From the IMG/VR virus record IMGVR_UViG_3300028800_000135, positions 1 to 50,046 of that record: 50,046 nucleotides of DNA; one strand, 5' to 3'. The notes under the pieces are model-generated. The model was given only the letters and a program-made list of their open reading frames with translations. It did not search any database and was not told the DNA's origin. Numbering within the stretch: position 1 is the first letter of the stretch; every line of letters starts with the position of its first letter. Below are positions 1-6,555 of the stretch, piece after piece. Origin of the DNA: a virus. Made by a program: the position numbers and the translations under genes.

Positions 1-127
1 GTCCTTATGTGTGTATGTGTATATGAGTGCAAATGAGTATGTGTATGTGTGTGCTTAGGACCAGCCTTTAGAGCCAGTCCTAAGCCACGTTAGTCTAAGC
101 CAAGCCAGTCCGACCTAGCGCAGTCTG
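1..127. other. Left-end region without a gene
   Basis: No convincing gene is visible here. The first 50 bases are a TG-rich alternating tract (repeats of TGTGTATG). It is followed by a perfect 9-bp inverted repeat, GCTTAGGAC at 53-61 and GTCCTAAGC at 77-85, around a 15-base loop. Short direct repeats CTAAGCCA and AGCCAGTCC follow it. If the molecule is circular, this is the leader of the minus-strand kinase gene that ends the window. Confidence 0.5.
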
Positions 128-289
128 TTAGCGCCTGCCAGCGTGCTCGTAGCTAGAGGTAGCCTTGCTGAACATCATGATCAGGAAGACTACAAAGATG
201 ATGATGAGCGTGATGTAGGGATGAGCCTGCATAGCGTTCAGCAGTGCGGATAAGAACTGACCCAAGAGTGATGATGAAAATGCGTTCAT
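128..289 (-). CDS. Small single-span membrane protein
   Basis: This 53-residue gene has an ATG at 289-287 and a clear Shine-Dalgarno GGGAGG seven bases upstream, which decides the start. Residues about 24-40 are strongly hydrophobic (Tyr-Ile-Thr-Leu-Ile-Ile-Ile-Phe and onward to Met-Met-Phe) and form one transmembrane helix. The N-terminus is Ser-rich and the C-terminus is short and basic (Gly-Arg-Arg). I do not recognise a family. A small holin, antiholin or superinfection-exclusion peptide would fit the size and topology, but that is only inference. It points away from the late operon, and an AGTTATT half-site resembling the phage operator repeats lies 23 bases upstream at 312-318. Confidence 0.65.
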   Translation of the reverse strand: MNAFSSSLLGQFLSALLNAMQAHPYITLIIIFVVFLIMMFSKATSSYEHAGRR

Positions 290-344
290 GTGATTGCCTC
301 CCAGCAATAGAAGTTATTGAGAGCGTCCTCTTTCTCTCTCTCAC

Positions 345-700
345 AAAAAACTGCCCCGCAGGGACTACTTGAGCACAACTACGTGACCCCTGTGCGTGTC
401 AGGGACGCTTTGTTACAGCCCACGGCCCAGTGGCGCTCTACGCCACAAGGCCGCAGGCCGCTCATGCCGGCATCCCCCTCAAGGGCGCGGGGATGTGCCC
501 CGCTATAGACGAGCTTAGGGCGGGCCAAGAGGCGCCCTGCGCCGACAGGCCGGCCCTGCGAGCACGCCGGCTGATGATGGGGTTGGACCATGGCGGCCAG
601 ATTGTGACCGATGGCCTGCTCGGCTCGACCACTACCACGCCAAGGCGTCAGCCAGCCCGCCGCCAGGCGGGCCTGATGAGAGGGGGTGGGGTCTATTGGA
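345..700. ncRNA. Candidate large structured RNA, strand uncertain
   Basis: This GC-rich stretch lacks a gene with a ribosome site but is dense with hairpins. They include CCCTG 388-392 with CAGGG 400-404; CGGCC+GTGGCG 423-435 with CGCCAC+GGCCG 441-453; CATCCCC 471-477 with GGGGATG 489-495; AGGGCG 517-522 with CGCCCT 533-538; GGCCA 595-599 with TGGCC 612-616; and CCCGCC 656-661 with GGCGGG 666-671. A minus-strand reading would end in T6 at 350-345 just after a short GC stem, so a minus-strand transcript of about 350 nt is my preferred model. I do not recognise the class; tmRNA and RNase P landmarks are absent. An origin or packaging site is the alternative. Confidence 0.45.
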
Positions 701-765
701 AACGACTATATAGAGGACGGCTTTCATGGTTTTACACACGCGAGGTCAAAATCGTTACCCCGGAC

Positions 766-794
766 TTGACACAGAACAAATGGTCTGATATCCT
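766..794 (+). promoter_or_regulatory. Late operon promoter
   Basis: A perfect -35 TTGACA (766-771) is separated by 17 bases from a -10 TATCCT (789-794). It is the only good sigma70-like promoter upstream of the long plus-strand late region and lies about 50 bases before the holin start. A 27-bp repeated element begins at 800, overlapping the expected transcript start. Confidence 0.6.
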
Positions 795-799
795 TGAAA

Positions 800-826
800 C
801 AGTTACTTATCGTTTGTCTAATAACT
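800..826 (+). repeat. 27-bp repeated upstream element, copy 1
   Basis: This element begins CAGTTACT and ends TTGTCTAATAACT. A second copy of the same length is at 6161-6187. Both end 20-21 bases before a start codon. AGTTACT and AATAACT form an imperfect inverted repeat spaced by 12 bases, as expected for an operator, or TAATAA could be a -10 box. Confidence 0.55.
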
Positions 827-845
827 TTAGCGTTAGGAGAAAAGA

Positions 846-1286
846 ATGATCCAGCAAATAACCCCCTATATCCAAACTATCGTAATAGCCCTTTTTGGGG
901 CACTGGCAACCATCGCCTGCGTGGTCATCAAGCGCAGTGAGGCACTGGCTGTCTCTTACGTCGAGAGCAAGATCGGCGGGAACCAACTGGCCGAATTGAA
1001 GGGCTTCGCCCAGACGTCAGTCCGCTATCTCGAACAAAGTCCGATCTTTACAAACTTCGATGGCGCCAAAAAGAAAGAACTGGCGCAGATGCAAGTAACT
1101 CAATACTGTCAGTCTCGCAACATTCCCGTTACCCCCGAAACCGTCGATAAAGTCATTGAAGAAGCCGTCCAGATCATGAATGTCGAACTCGGTAAACCGA
1201 TCACCGATTGGATCAACGATCAGGAACCGGCCAGCACTACTACTCTCACTTCGACGGATCGCTACACATCAGGTCCGGTGGCGTAA
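846..1286 (+). CDS. LLH-family phage holin
   Basis: This 146-residue protein has one N-terminal membrane segment at about residues 9-30, followed by a soluble domain containing GFAQTSVRYLEQ, a Lys-rich KKKELAQ stretch and the segment QYCQSRNIPVTPETVDKVIE. That arrangement matches the LLH holin family (phi LL-H type). It would sit in the inner membrane and permit lysis at the end of infection. The start is preceded by AGGAGAA. It is the first gene after the late promoter, and its TAA overlaps the ATG of the next gene. Lysis functions here are scattered: the probable endolysin is at 8830 and an XhlA-like protein at 29378. Confidence 0.8.
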   Translation: MIQQITPYIQTIVIALFGALATIACVVIKRSEALAVSYVESKIGGNQLAELKGFAQTSVRYLEQSPIFTNFDGAKKKELAQMQVTQYCQSRNIPVTPETVDKVIEEAVQIMNVELGKPITDWINDQEPASTTTLTSTDRYTSGPVA

Positions 1287-1768
1287 TGGACCTCAGCGGC
1301 TCTTGGGAATACATTCAAAAGATTTCCAAGAGCCGCTTGGCTAACAACAAAACCATTCATCATGTCTCTGAGTACGGGGAAGGGATCGAAGTGCTAGGGG
1401 CAGCGGGGGAAGTTGTAGCCAGGCGGTTTCTTGGACTACCTGAAAAACTCCACGAAGGATTTGATAACGGAATAGATATTTGGACGCACGGCATGAAGAT
1501 CGATGTCAAGGCAACCGTCCTCACGCCCAAGATGGCCTACCGTTATCTCCAGTGGCCTACCTGGAAGCCAGTAAAGAGCGACATCATTCTTTTGACAGCG
1601 ATTGACCCAGTCACCATGCAGGGTACTGTTCTGGGGTATGCCACAAAAGACGAGATCGAGGGCGCTCCAATCAATGAGTTTCGTCACATTCCCTGTCACG
1701 AAATACCTGCCGTCAATCTTCACCCAGCCTGGGAACTCGTCGTAAGACAACTCAATGGTGCCAGATGA
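1286..1768 (+). CDS. PD-(D/E)XK nuclease-like protein
   Basis: This 160-residue protein starts at the ATG that overlaps the holin stop (TAATG), so translation is probably coupled; an in-frame ATG further upstream would lie inside the holin gene and lacks a ribosome site. Residues around 65-80 read GIDIWTHGMKIDVKAT, which fits the Asp-x(n)-(D/E)-x-K core of the restriction-endonuclease fold, with a conserved-looking Glu upstream (GAAGEVVARR). The family is not certain. It sits just before an HNH gene and upstream of terminase, so a packaging or DNA-processing role is possible. Its stop overlaps the next ATG (ATGA). Confidence 0.55.
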   Translation: MDLSGSWEYIQKISKSRLANNKTIHHVSEYGEGIEVLGAAGEVVARRFLGLPEKLHEGFDNGIDIWTHGMKIDVKATVLTPKMAYRYLQWPTWKPVKSDIILLTAIDPVTMQGTVLGYATKDEIEGAPINEFRHIPCHEIPAVNLHPAWELVVRQLNGAR

Positions 1769-2049
1769 TCGGATGCCCAAAGATCAAACGGATCGTGAAT
1801 AAAAGCGTTTACCAAAAGGTGCGTGATCGGGACTGCACTTGCTTATGGGGTCTGGAAGCGAAAGACGGTTGCGTCGGTATGCTGGCTCCTCACCACATCA
1901 AGACCCGCGGTTCTGGTGGCGATGACGTTCCTGAGAACATGATCGTGCTCTGTAAGAAACACCATGATCAAGCGCACGCCCACATCATCTCGCCCGAGCA
2001 GTTGTTGGCCTTACTTGACAGGTTCTACCACTACCGGAGGCCCGCATGA
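1765..2049 (+). CDS. HNH endonuclease
   Basis: This 94-residue protein carries the HNH core APHHIKTRGSGG, then PENMIVLCKKHHDQAH, giving the His-His, Asn and His residues of the beta-beta-alpha metal fold. Small HNH proteins next to terminase genes assist cohesive-end or headful packaging in several phages; that role is inferred from position only. The start overlaps the preceding stop by four bases. Two Cys residues near the N-terminus (CTCLW) may help bind a structural zinc. Confidence 0.8.
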   Translation: MIGCPKIKRIVNKSVYQKVRDRDCTCLWGLEAKDGCVGMLAPHHIKTRGSGGDDVPENMIVLCKKHHDQAHAHIISPEQLLALLDRFYHYRRPA

Positions 2050-2402
2050 ACGAAAAAGAGAAAGAACTCTGGACCCTCCAATTCCACCTGGCTATGGTGC
2101 TTATACGAATAAAGGAGAACGATCATTCCTTTGACAAAAGAAACAAGCTGACCTACAAGGCGATGGGGCTTGCTACCGAACTGGGGTACGAAGTCGGTGT
2201 GCGCTGCGGGGAAGAGGATACCTGGCCGATTGTTTACATCGAGCTTCCAACAGGTCAGGTTAGTTGGCATGTTCCTCAACACCCGAAGCCCTGGGATCAC
2301 CACACCACTGAAGAGAAGTACAAGCGGATCGATACTTTTTTCCAACAGGTTGTCGAGCGCAACGTTCAGACGCCTGAAGGTAAACGAAAGAGGTTTGCGT
2401 AA
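2046..2402 (+). CDS. Conserved-looking phage protein, unknown function
   Basis: This 118-residue protein is mostly helical at the N-terminus. It has a distinctive centre, PTGQVSWHVPQHPKPWD, followed by HHTTEEKYKRIDTFF. The Trp/His-rich patch suggests a structured binding site but I cannot name a family. It is coupled by ATGA and TAATG overlaps to the HNH gene and the metallopeptidase gene. One copy of the dispersed palindrome (2365-2378) encodes Gln-Thr-Pro-Glu near its C-terminus. Confidence 0.7.
   Translation: MNEKEKELWTLQFHLAMVLIRIKENDHSFDKRNKLTYKAMGLATELGYEVGVRCGEEDTWPIVYIELPTGQVSWHVPQHPKPWDHHTTEEKYKRIDTFFQQVVERNVQTPEGKRKRFA
2365..2378. repeat. Palindromic repeat: TTCAGACGCCTGAA
   Basis: Strict match to TTCMGRYRYCKGAA. 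It lies in the 3' end of the unknown 118-residue gene and encodes Gln-Thr-Pro-Glu. Confidence 0.75.
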
Positions 2403-2737
2403 TGAACCCGATCATTATTGGTGGAGTGCATTTTAGTTATCACGAAAAGAACCATCTTCGCAGCGATGAGGGCAATCGCCTCTTGGGGCAGATCGACTTC
2501 ACGCAGTCGACCATCACGACCGAAAAAAAGATAGCTGATGAAACAAGGCGAAAGGTCATTCTTCACGAAGTATTGCATGGCATCTTCGAACAGGCTGGCC
2601 TGCGTGAAGAAGAAGCCATCAAGAACGCCGGGGAGGAAGTCTTGATCGATATATTGGCCTATGGCTTCCTGAATGTTCTGCGCACTAACCCTGATCTGAT
2701 CAGGTTCTTACAAGAAACAACAGAGGGAGTTCAATAA
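2402..2737 (+). CDS. Small HExxH zinc metallopeptidase-like protein
   Basis: This 111-residue protein contains the zincin signature HEVLHGIF at about residues 56-63, followed by a Glu-rich helix and an Ile-Asp-Ile-Leu-Ala segment that could supply the third zinc ligand. Short HExxH proteins of this size are common in phages and resemble the ImmA/IrrE peptidase core, but there is no repressor gene beside it here. Substrate unknown. GAGG precedes the start, which overlaps the previous stop (TAATG). Confidence 0.7.
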   Translation: MNPIIIGGVHFSYHEKNHLRSDEGNRLLGQIDFTQSTITTEKKIADETRRKVILHEVLHGIFEQAGLREEEAIKNAGEEVLIDILAYGFLNVLRTNPDLIRFLQETTEGVQ

Positions 2738-3816
2738 TGCCCTCAGTCGGAAGTCTCTTTACTGGTATCGGTGGCTTCGATCTCGGTTTTGAACTGGAAG
2801 GGTTTACGCCCTCCTGGCAGGCTGAAATCGACGCGCACTGCAACACTATCCTGGAGCGGCATTGGCCGAACGTAGTGAGGGTAAACGATGTCAGAAAAGC
2901 CGGAAGGCAACTATCAAATGTCGACGTCCTTGTTGGAGGGTTCCCCTGTCAAGACTTGTCCGTGGCAGGACGTCGTCGCGGACTGGCTGGCGAGCGATCC
3001 GGCCTATGGTTCGAGTTCCGTCGCGTTATTACGGAACTTCGTCCGAAGTACGTTGTTATTGAAAACGTACCTGGCTTATTGTCCTCCAATGAGGGGAAAG
3101 ACTTTGCAATCGTTATTGGAGGGCTTACCGGAACGATACCTAACATTCCCGCCAATGGATGGGGAAACTCAGGCTTCGCAAGAGGAAACTACAATGTCGC
3201 TTGGAGAGTGCTGGACGCTCAATACTTCGGAGTTCCCCAAAGACGCCGACGTGTCTTTCTTGTCGCAAGTCTTGGAGACGGAAGTTGCGCCCAAATACTT
3301 TTTGAGCGCGAAAGCCTGTCGGGGTCTACTCCGCCGAGCAGACAAGCGGGGCAAGGGTATTCACCCGTTGTTGGAACGCTCGCTGCGAGCGGTAGCGGCC
3401 TTGACCGACCCAGTGGAAATGGAAACGCCTTAGACTTCTGCATCCCTGTCGCCGGGACACTGTCTTCTGCGGCGAGCGGTCACATGCCAGCCAGTCACAA
3501 TAACGAACTTGACTTCTTGGTTCCTATGGGTTTCGGCAACAAAGAGGGCAATATCTCTGGCTGTGTGACAACTACCTGGGCAAAAGGCCATGGTGGCCCA
3601 TCAGGCGATGAAGCCTACAACTTGACTGTTTTACCGAGCGGGGTCCGTCGTCTTACTCCCTTAGAGGCCGAAAGGCTTCAGGGTTTCCCCGACAATTGGA
3701 CTGACGGCCAACCCGATACCGTCCGCTACAAACAAGCCGGCAACGCCGTTTGTGTGAAGGTTATCCGTTGGATAGCCAGCAGAATGAAACAACACTTACA
3801 GGAAGAGAGGAAATAA
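2737..3816 (+). CDS. DNA (cytosine-5) methyltransferase
   Basis: This 359-residue enzyme shows the ordered C5-methyltransferase motifs: I (SLFTGIGGFDLG, SAM binding, residues 6-17), IV (GGFPCQDLS with catalytic Cys71), VI (ENVPG, 109-113), VIII (QRRRRVF near residue 167), IX (RRLTPLEAERLQGFP) and X (QAGNAV). It methylates cytosine in DNA; the target site cannot be read from sequence. No cognate restriction enzyme is obvious, although two nuclease-like genes lie upstream, so it more likely protects phage DNA from host restriction. The region from residue about 51 to 232 is overlapped by a second gene in another frame. GAGGGAG precedes the ATG. Confidence 0.92.
   Translation: MPSVGSLFTGIGGFDLGFELEGFTPSWQAEIDAHCNTILERHWPNVVRVNDVRKAGRQLSNVDVLVGGFPCQDLSVAGRRRGLAGERSGLWFEFRRVITELRPKYVVIENVPGLLSSNEGKDFAIVIGGLTGTIPNIPANGWGNSGFARGNYNVAWRVLDAQYFGVPQRRRRVFLVASLGDGSCAQILFERESLSGSTPPSRQAGQGYSPVVGTLAASGSGLDRPSGNGNALDFCIPVAGTLSSAASGHMPASHNNELDFLVPMGFGNKEGNISGCVTTTWAKGHGGPSGDEAYNLTVLPSGVRRLTPLEAERLQGFPDNWTDGQPDTVRYKQAGNAVCVKVIRWIASRMKQHLQEERK
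2888..3433 (+). CDS. Overlapping gene embedded in the methyltransferase gene
   Basis: A 181-codon frame runs inside the C5-methyltransferase gene in a different frame. It begins with ATG at 2888, seven bases after a good ribosome site (GAGGG) lying within the host gene. The product looks protein-like rather than random: it has SLLEGSPVKTCPW, a Ser-Glu-Phe-Pro segment and a C-terminal helix-rich part, YFLSAKACRGLLRRADKRGK, which from memory recurs in hypothetical phage proteins. The same DNA encodes LFERESLSGSTPPSR in the methyltransferase frame. Function unknown. Codon-level selection in both frames would be the test. Confidence 0.65.
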   Translation: MSEKPEGNYQMSTSLLEGSPVKTCPWQDVVADWLASDPAYGSSSVALLRNFVRSTLLLKTYLAYCPPMRGKTLQSLLEGLPERYLTFPPMDGETQASQEETTMSLGECWTLNTSEFPKDADVSFLSQVLETEVAPKYFLSAKACRGLLRRADKRGKGIHPLLERSLRAVAALTDPVEMETP

Positions 3817-4076
3817 TGGTTTACGAGATTACCGAGTTTACTGCTCCATGGTGCAACGCCTGCAAGAAACTTGAACCCTTTTTAGCGGTCGCCAAGAAGC
3901 GTGGCGTCACGATCACCAAGATCGATGTCGACGAAAGACCGGAAGTGGCCCAGCAGTGTAACGTAAGTTCTCTGCCTACTTTGATCTTCATGAAGAATGG
4001 CGACCGCGTCCGCGTCACCACCGGGGTTACTGCCGAGATCGTTCAACTTGTCTCTTCCTTCGGGTTGCCAGAATGA
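3816..4076 (+). CDS. Thioredoxin-like protein
   Basis: This 86-residue thioredoxin-fold protein has the active site WCNAC (Cys13 and Cys16) and the cis-Pro segment SSLPTLIF, with a conserved Asp-Val-Asp-Glu strand between. It would reduce or exchange disulfides in the cytoplasm; phage thioredoxins can support ribonucleotide reductase or act as a polymerase clamp, but neither partner is seen here. The ATG overlaps the methyltransferase stop (TAATG) with GAGAGGA upstream, so the longer in-frame start at 3750 is not used. The short length is normal for phage thioredoxins. Confidence 0.88.
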   Translation: MVYEITEFTAPWCNACKKLEPFLAVAKKRGVTITKIDVDERPEVAQQCNVSSLPTLIFMKNGDRVRVTTGVTAEIVQLVSSFGLPE

Positions 4077-4507
4077 GCACCGTAACCATTCTCCGTGGTT
4101 TACCTGCCTCTGGCAAGACCACATTCGCTCTCGATCTGGTTGAGACGCAGGGTTACAAGCGTGTCAACCGGGACGAGTTGCGGGCCATGATCGACAACGG
4201 TCACTATTCGCCCGAGAACGAACTGCTGATCAAGGCCGCCAGGAATGTCATCGTCCGCATCAATCTGGAAAGCGGTAACGACGTAGTGGTCGATGATACC
4301 AACCTGTACTTCGACACCGTCAAGGACATCTACGATATCGCCATCTCTCTTGGCGCCGATGTACGGGTCGTGGATATTGATACTCCCTTGGAAGAGTGCA
4401 TCCGCCGGGATGCCATGAGGGAAAAGCCTGTTGGAGAAGAGGCCATTCGGATGCTGAAAGAATGTGCCGAACGGTCGACCGACTTCTTACATGAGGGGAA
4501 GAAATGA
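4073..4507 (+). CDS. Polynucleotide 5'-kinase
   Basis: This 144-residue P-loop kinase resembles the N-terminal kinase domain of T4 polynucleotide kinase: Walker A GLPASGKTT (residues 9-17), VNRDELRAM, the VVVDDTNL strand with catalytic-type Asp residues, and a C-terminal lid, CIRRDAMREKPVGEEAI. It would transfer the gamma phosphate of ATP to 5'-OH ends of RNA or DNA. The T4 enzyme has a C-terminal 3'-phosphatase domain that is absent here, and no ligase partner is visible. The start overlaps the thioredoxin stop (ATGA). Confidence 0.85.
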   Translation: MSTVTILRGLPASGKTTFALDLVETQGYKRVNRDELRAMIDNGHYSPENELLIKAARNVIVRINLESGNDVVVDDTNLYFDTVKDIYDIAISLGADVRVVDIDTPLEECIRRDAMREKPVGEEAIRMLKECAERSTDFLHEGKK

Positions 4508-4665
4508 ACGACATCGAACTCGACGAACGAGAACAGAAGATGCTGGTGATGTGTCTGGGATATGAGAAAGATCCCTTCGGCGCTCCCAATCACATCCTCA
4601 TGGTGCTGGTTGCCAAGCTCTACAAAGCCCTTTTCAATCAGGGGCGCATAATCATGAAGATATGA
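4504..4665 (+). CDS. Small protein upstream of terminase
   Basis: This 53-residue gene fits exactly between two neighbours: its ATG overlaps the kinase stop (AAATGA) and its TGA overlaps the terminase ATG (ATGA). GAGGGGAAG precedes the start. The product begins with an acidic helix (Asn-Asp-Ile-Glu-Leu-Asp-Glu-Arg) and continues with a moderately hydrophobic segment, HILMVLVAKLYKALF. No family recognised. The overlaps make it a likely real gene coupled to terminase translation. Confidence 0.65.
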   Translation: MNDIELDEREQKMLVMCLGYEKDPFGAPNHILMVLVAKLYKALFNQGRIIMKI

Positions 4666-6155
4666 ACGCTCTTACCGAAGCCGATAAAACCATGCTGCCC
4701 CTTGCTCTGCGTAAGAGCAAGGGGTTCCATCTGGCCTGCAAGTGGTATTTGAGGGACTGGGAACCACTATGGTACCAGTACAACTTTCATCAGGCGCCCC
4801 AACTCAACACCGTCTTTCTGGCCGGTATCGCTGCCGGTAAGACCACCTCAGTCGCCGCATCCTACCTCTTGGACTGCCTGAGTACGCCGTACTTTCGTGC
4901 GCTCAATACCTCTGTGACCGCCAAGCAGGCCGAGCTTCCCTTCGAAATGGTGATGAGCTGGATCGAAGGCAACGACCGTCTTGAACATCTGGTCGAAGAT
5001 ATCTCCCTCAGACCTTACCCAACCATCAAGTTCAAGAACTACTCGGAATGGGTTTTCAGGACCGCCGGTAAAGACGCCCGCTTCATTCGTGGTATGGAAT
5101 TCGACCGCCTCAATTATGACGAAGCGGGTCTAGATTATACGGGTGAAACTTTAAAAGTTCTGCGTGGACGCTTGCGTGGCACAAGGCCGGACGGCACTAC
5201 CCGGCTCGGAAGACTGGATGTTACTACTTCCCCAACCGATGCACCCTGGCTGAGAGAGCGTTTTGAACGTGGCATCGAAGGCGAACCAAGGGCGGATCTG
5301 AAGAACTACTACGCTCTGAGAGTTACCACTTTTGACAATACCCGCCTTACTCAAGAGCAGATCCAGCTCATGGAAGACGAGTATTCCGATGACATGATCG
5401 ATGTCGAAATGAGGGCGCTCTTTCCTGACTTCGGCATGTCTTTGTTTCCAAAATCTCACCTGGCAGCCTGCACCGACCAATCCATCAACGACGCCATGGA
5501 AATGGCCTTGAGACCAGAGGACGGCAAACCGCTGAGAGGTTACAGAACGGAGGTTCATCCCCGCTATGGCATTACCCTTTTTGAACTACCCTACGAACCA
5601 GGACACATCTATATCATCGCAGGAGATCCTGGAACAGATAGTCCGCCAAAGCGAAACACTGGGGTTACGATGGCGGCGGACATCACTACTCAGCCCATGC
5701 GCATCGTGGCCTTCAATTGGTGCGATGGGAGAGGAAGCTACGCCCCCTTCCTACAAAGTTTCAAGTACCTTATGTCGAAATATCGGCCTGTCCTCAAAGG
5801 TATCGATACTACTGGAACCCAGAAAGCCATCGATGAGTTAGCCTTCGAAAACTACGGGATGCACGTTGACGGCATCAACTTCAACGGCAACAAAGACGCC
5901 ATGCTCAACTGCCTGATCAATGACGTCACCGAGCACAACTGGAAGATCCCGGTCATCCGTGGACTACAGCGGCAGATGTCTTCTTACTCGAGAGAGAACG
6001 ACAAGAAGACCGCCCAAGACATCGTGATGGTTATGGCCCAACTCTCATACCTGGCACGTTTTGCCCCCGAAGCTGGCGATGAAAACCCAGCAGACTACAC
6101 CGGAGCCAACTTCAGACGCCGGAAGATCCGTTCGAACCGGGGAAGACGTCGATAA
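4662..6155 (+). CDS. terL: Terminase large subunit
   Basis: This 497-residue packaging motor has an ATPase domain with Walker A GIAAGKT (residues 55-61) and Walker B LNYDEAG (near 151-157), where the Glu is the catalytic base. A C-terminal RNase H-like nuclease domain has acidic residues in AGDPG (near 320), GIDTTG and the Asp in KTAQDIVM. It cuts concatemers and pumps DNA through the portal. The C-terminus is very basic (RRRKIRSNRGRRR) and contains a dispersed palindrome at 6111-6124. The likely small subunit lies far away at 48969, which is close if the genome is circular. Confidence 0.92.
   Translation: MNALTEADKTMLPLALRKSKGFHLACKWYLRDWEPLWYQYNFHQAPQLNTVFLAGIAAGKTTSVAASYLLDCLSTPYFRALNTSVTAKQAELPFEMVMSWIEGNDRLEHLVEDISLRPYPTIKFKNYSEWVFRTAGKDARFIRGMEFDRLNYDEAGLDYTGETLKVLRGRLRGTRPDGTTRLGRLDVTTSPTDAPWLRERFERGIEGEPRADLKNYYALRVTTFDNTRLTQEQIQLMEDEYSDDMIDVEMRALFPDFGMSLFPKSHLAACTDQSINDAMEMALRPEDGKPLRGYRTEVHPRYGITLFELPYEPGHIYIIAGDPGTDSPPKRNTGVTMAADITTQPMRIVAFNWCDGRGSYAPFLQSFKYLMSKYRPVLKGIDTTGTQKAIDELAFENYGMHVDGINFNGNKDAMLNCLINDVTEHNWKIPVIRGLQRQMSSYSRENDKKTAQDIVMVMAQLSYLARFAPEAGDENPADYTGANFRRRKIRSNRGRRR
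6111..6124. repeat. Palindromic repeat: TTCAGACGCCGGAA
   Basis: Strict match at the 3' end of terL; it encodes part of the basic Phe-Arg-Arg-Arg-Lys tail. Confidence 0.75.
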
Positions 6156-6160
6156 CGCAC

Positions 6161-6187
6161 CAGTTATTGACCAATTGTCTAATAACT
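6161..6187 (+). repeat. 27-bp repeated upstream element, copy 2
   Basis: This is the second copy of the element at 800-826. It begins CAGTTATT and ends TTGTCTAATAACT, and it ends 20 bases before the next ATG. Here the inverted repeat AGTTATT / AATAACT is perfect over seven bases. It probably marks a promoter or operator that restarts transcription after terL. Confidence 0.55.
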
Positions 6188-6207
6188 CTTGACAAGCTGG
6201 AGAAAAT

Positions 6208-6498
6208 ATGCTACAGTTGAATATAGATATAACGCAACGTGAAAAAGACCTGATCGAAGCTATTCGAGAGGTCAAATTTGGCGAAATGTACGGGGTCGAA
6301 ATTCAGTCGCAGTCTTACTTCAGCGAACACGTCATACTCACCCCCAGCCAGCACGACCTGATCCAAGCGATCAGAAATGGCTTACAAGATATATCGGTAC
6401 TTTCAATTCATAATGGCGATCCGGCCTTTGCTGAAGTTGATGAAGTCATAAACGGCTTCAGATGCCGGAAGAAGATAAAGTTCCCGACTTCCCACTAA
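6208..6498 (+). CDS. Unknown 96-residue phage protein
   Basis: I do not recognise a family. The protein appears to contain two related halves, each with an Asp-Leu-Ile-(Glu/Gln)-Ala-Ile-Arg helix (KDLIEAIREV and HDLIQAIRNG), suggesting an internal duplication. GGAGA precedes the ATG. The gene is isolated between the 27-bp upstream element and a strong terminator, so it may form its own short transcription unit. A dispersed palindrome (6457-6470) lies near the 3' end. Confidence 0.65.
   Translation: MLQLNIDITQREKDLIEAIREVKFGEMYGVEIQSQSYFSEHVILTPSQHDLIQAIRNGLQDISVLSIHNGDPAFAEVDEVINGFRCRKKIKFPTSH
6457..6470. repeat. Palindromic repeat: TTCAGATGCCGGAA
   Basis: Strict match near the 3' end of the 96-residue gene, coding Phe-Arg-Cys-Arg-Lys. 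Confidence 0.72.
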
Positions 6499-6504
6499 AG
6501 AAGA

Positions 6505-6534
6505 GGGCTGACCAAAACGGTCAGCCCTTTTTTT
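6505..6534 (+). terminator. Intrinsic terminator before the portal gene
   Basis: GGGCTGACC (6505-6513) pairs with GGTCAGCCC (6519-6527) around a five-base loop, followed by T7. This is a textbook rho-independent terminator. Portal transcription must read through it or begin nearby. Confidence 0.9.
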
Positions 6535-6555
6535 ATTTACCGGTTGGAGGACATA

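Noticed and set aside
345-350. Poly-A tract as evidence for a plus-strand RNA end
   Set aside because: An A-run cannot terminate plus-strand transcription; it counts only as T6 for a minus-strand RNA.
665-695. Hammerhead ribozyme-like words CTGATGAG and GAAA
   Set aside because: The stems needed around these words do not form, and the cleavage-site triplet is not placed correctly.
430-849. A 139-codon plus-strand frame across the hairpin-rich left region
   Set aside because: It has no ribosome site, crosses the late promoter and the 27-bp element, and its composition follows the inverted repeats.
1208-1285. Upstream in-frame extension of the nuclease-like gene
   Set aside because: It lies within the holin gene in another frame and has no ribosome site; the TAATG overlap at 1286 is the more natural start.
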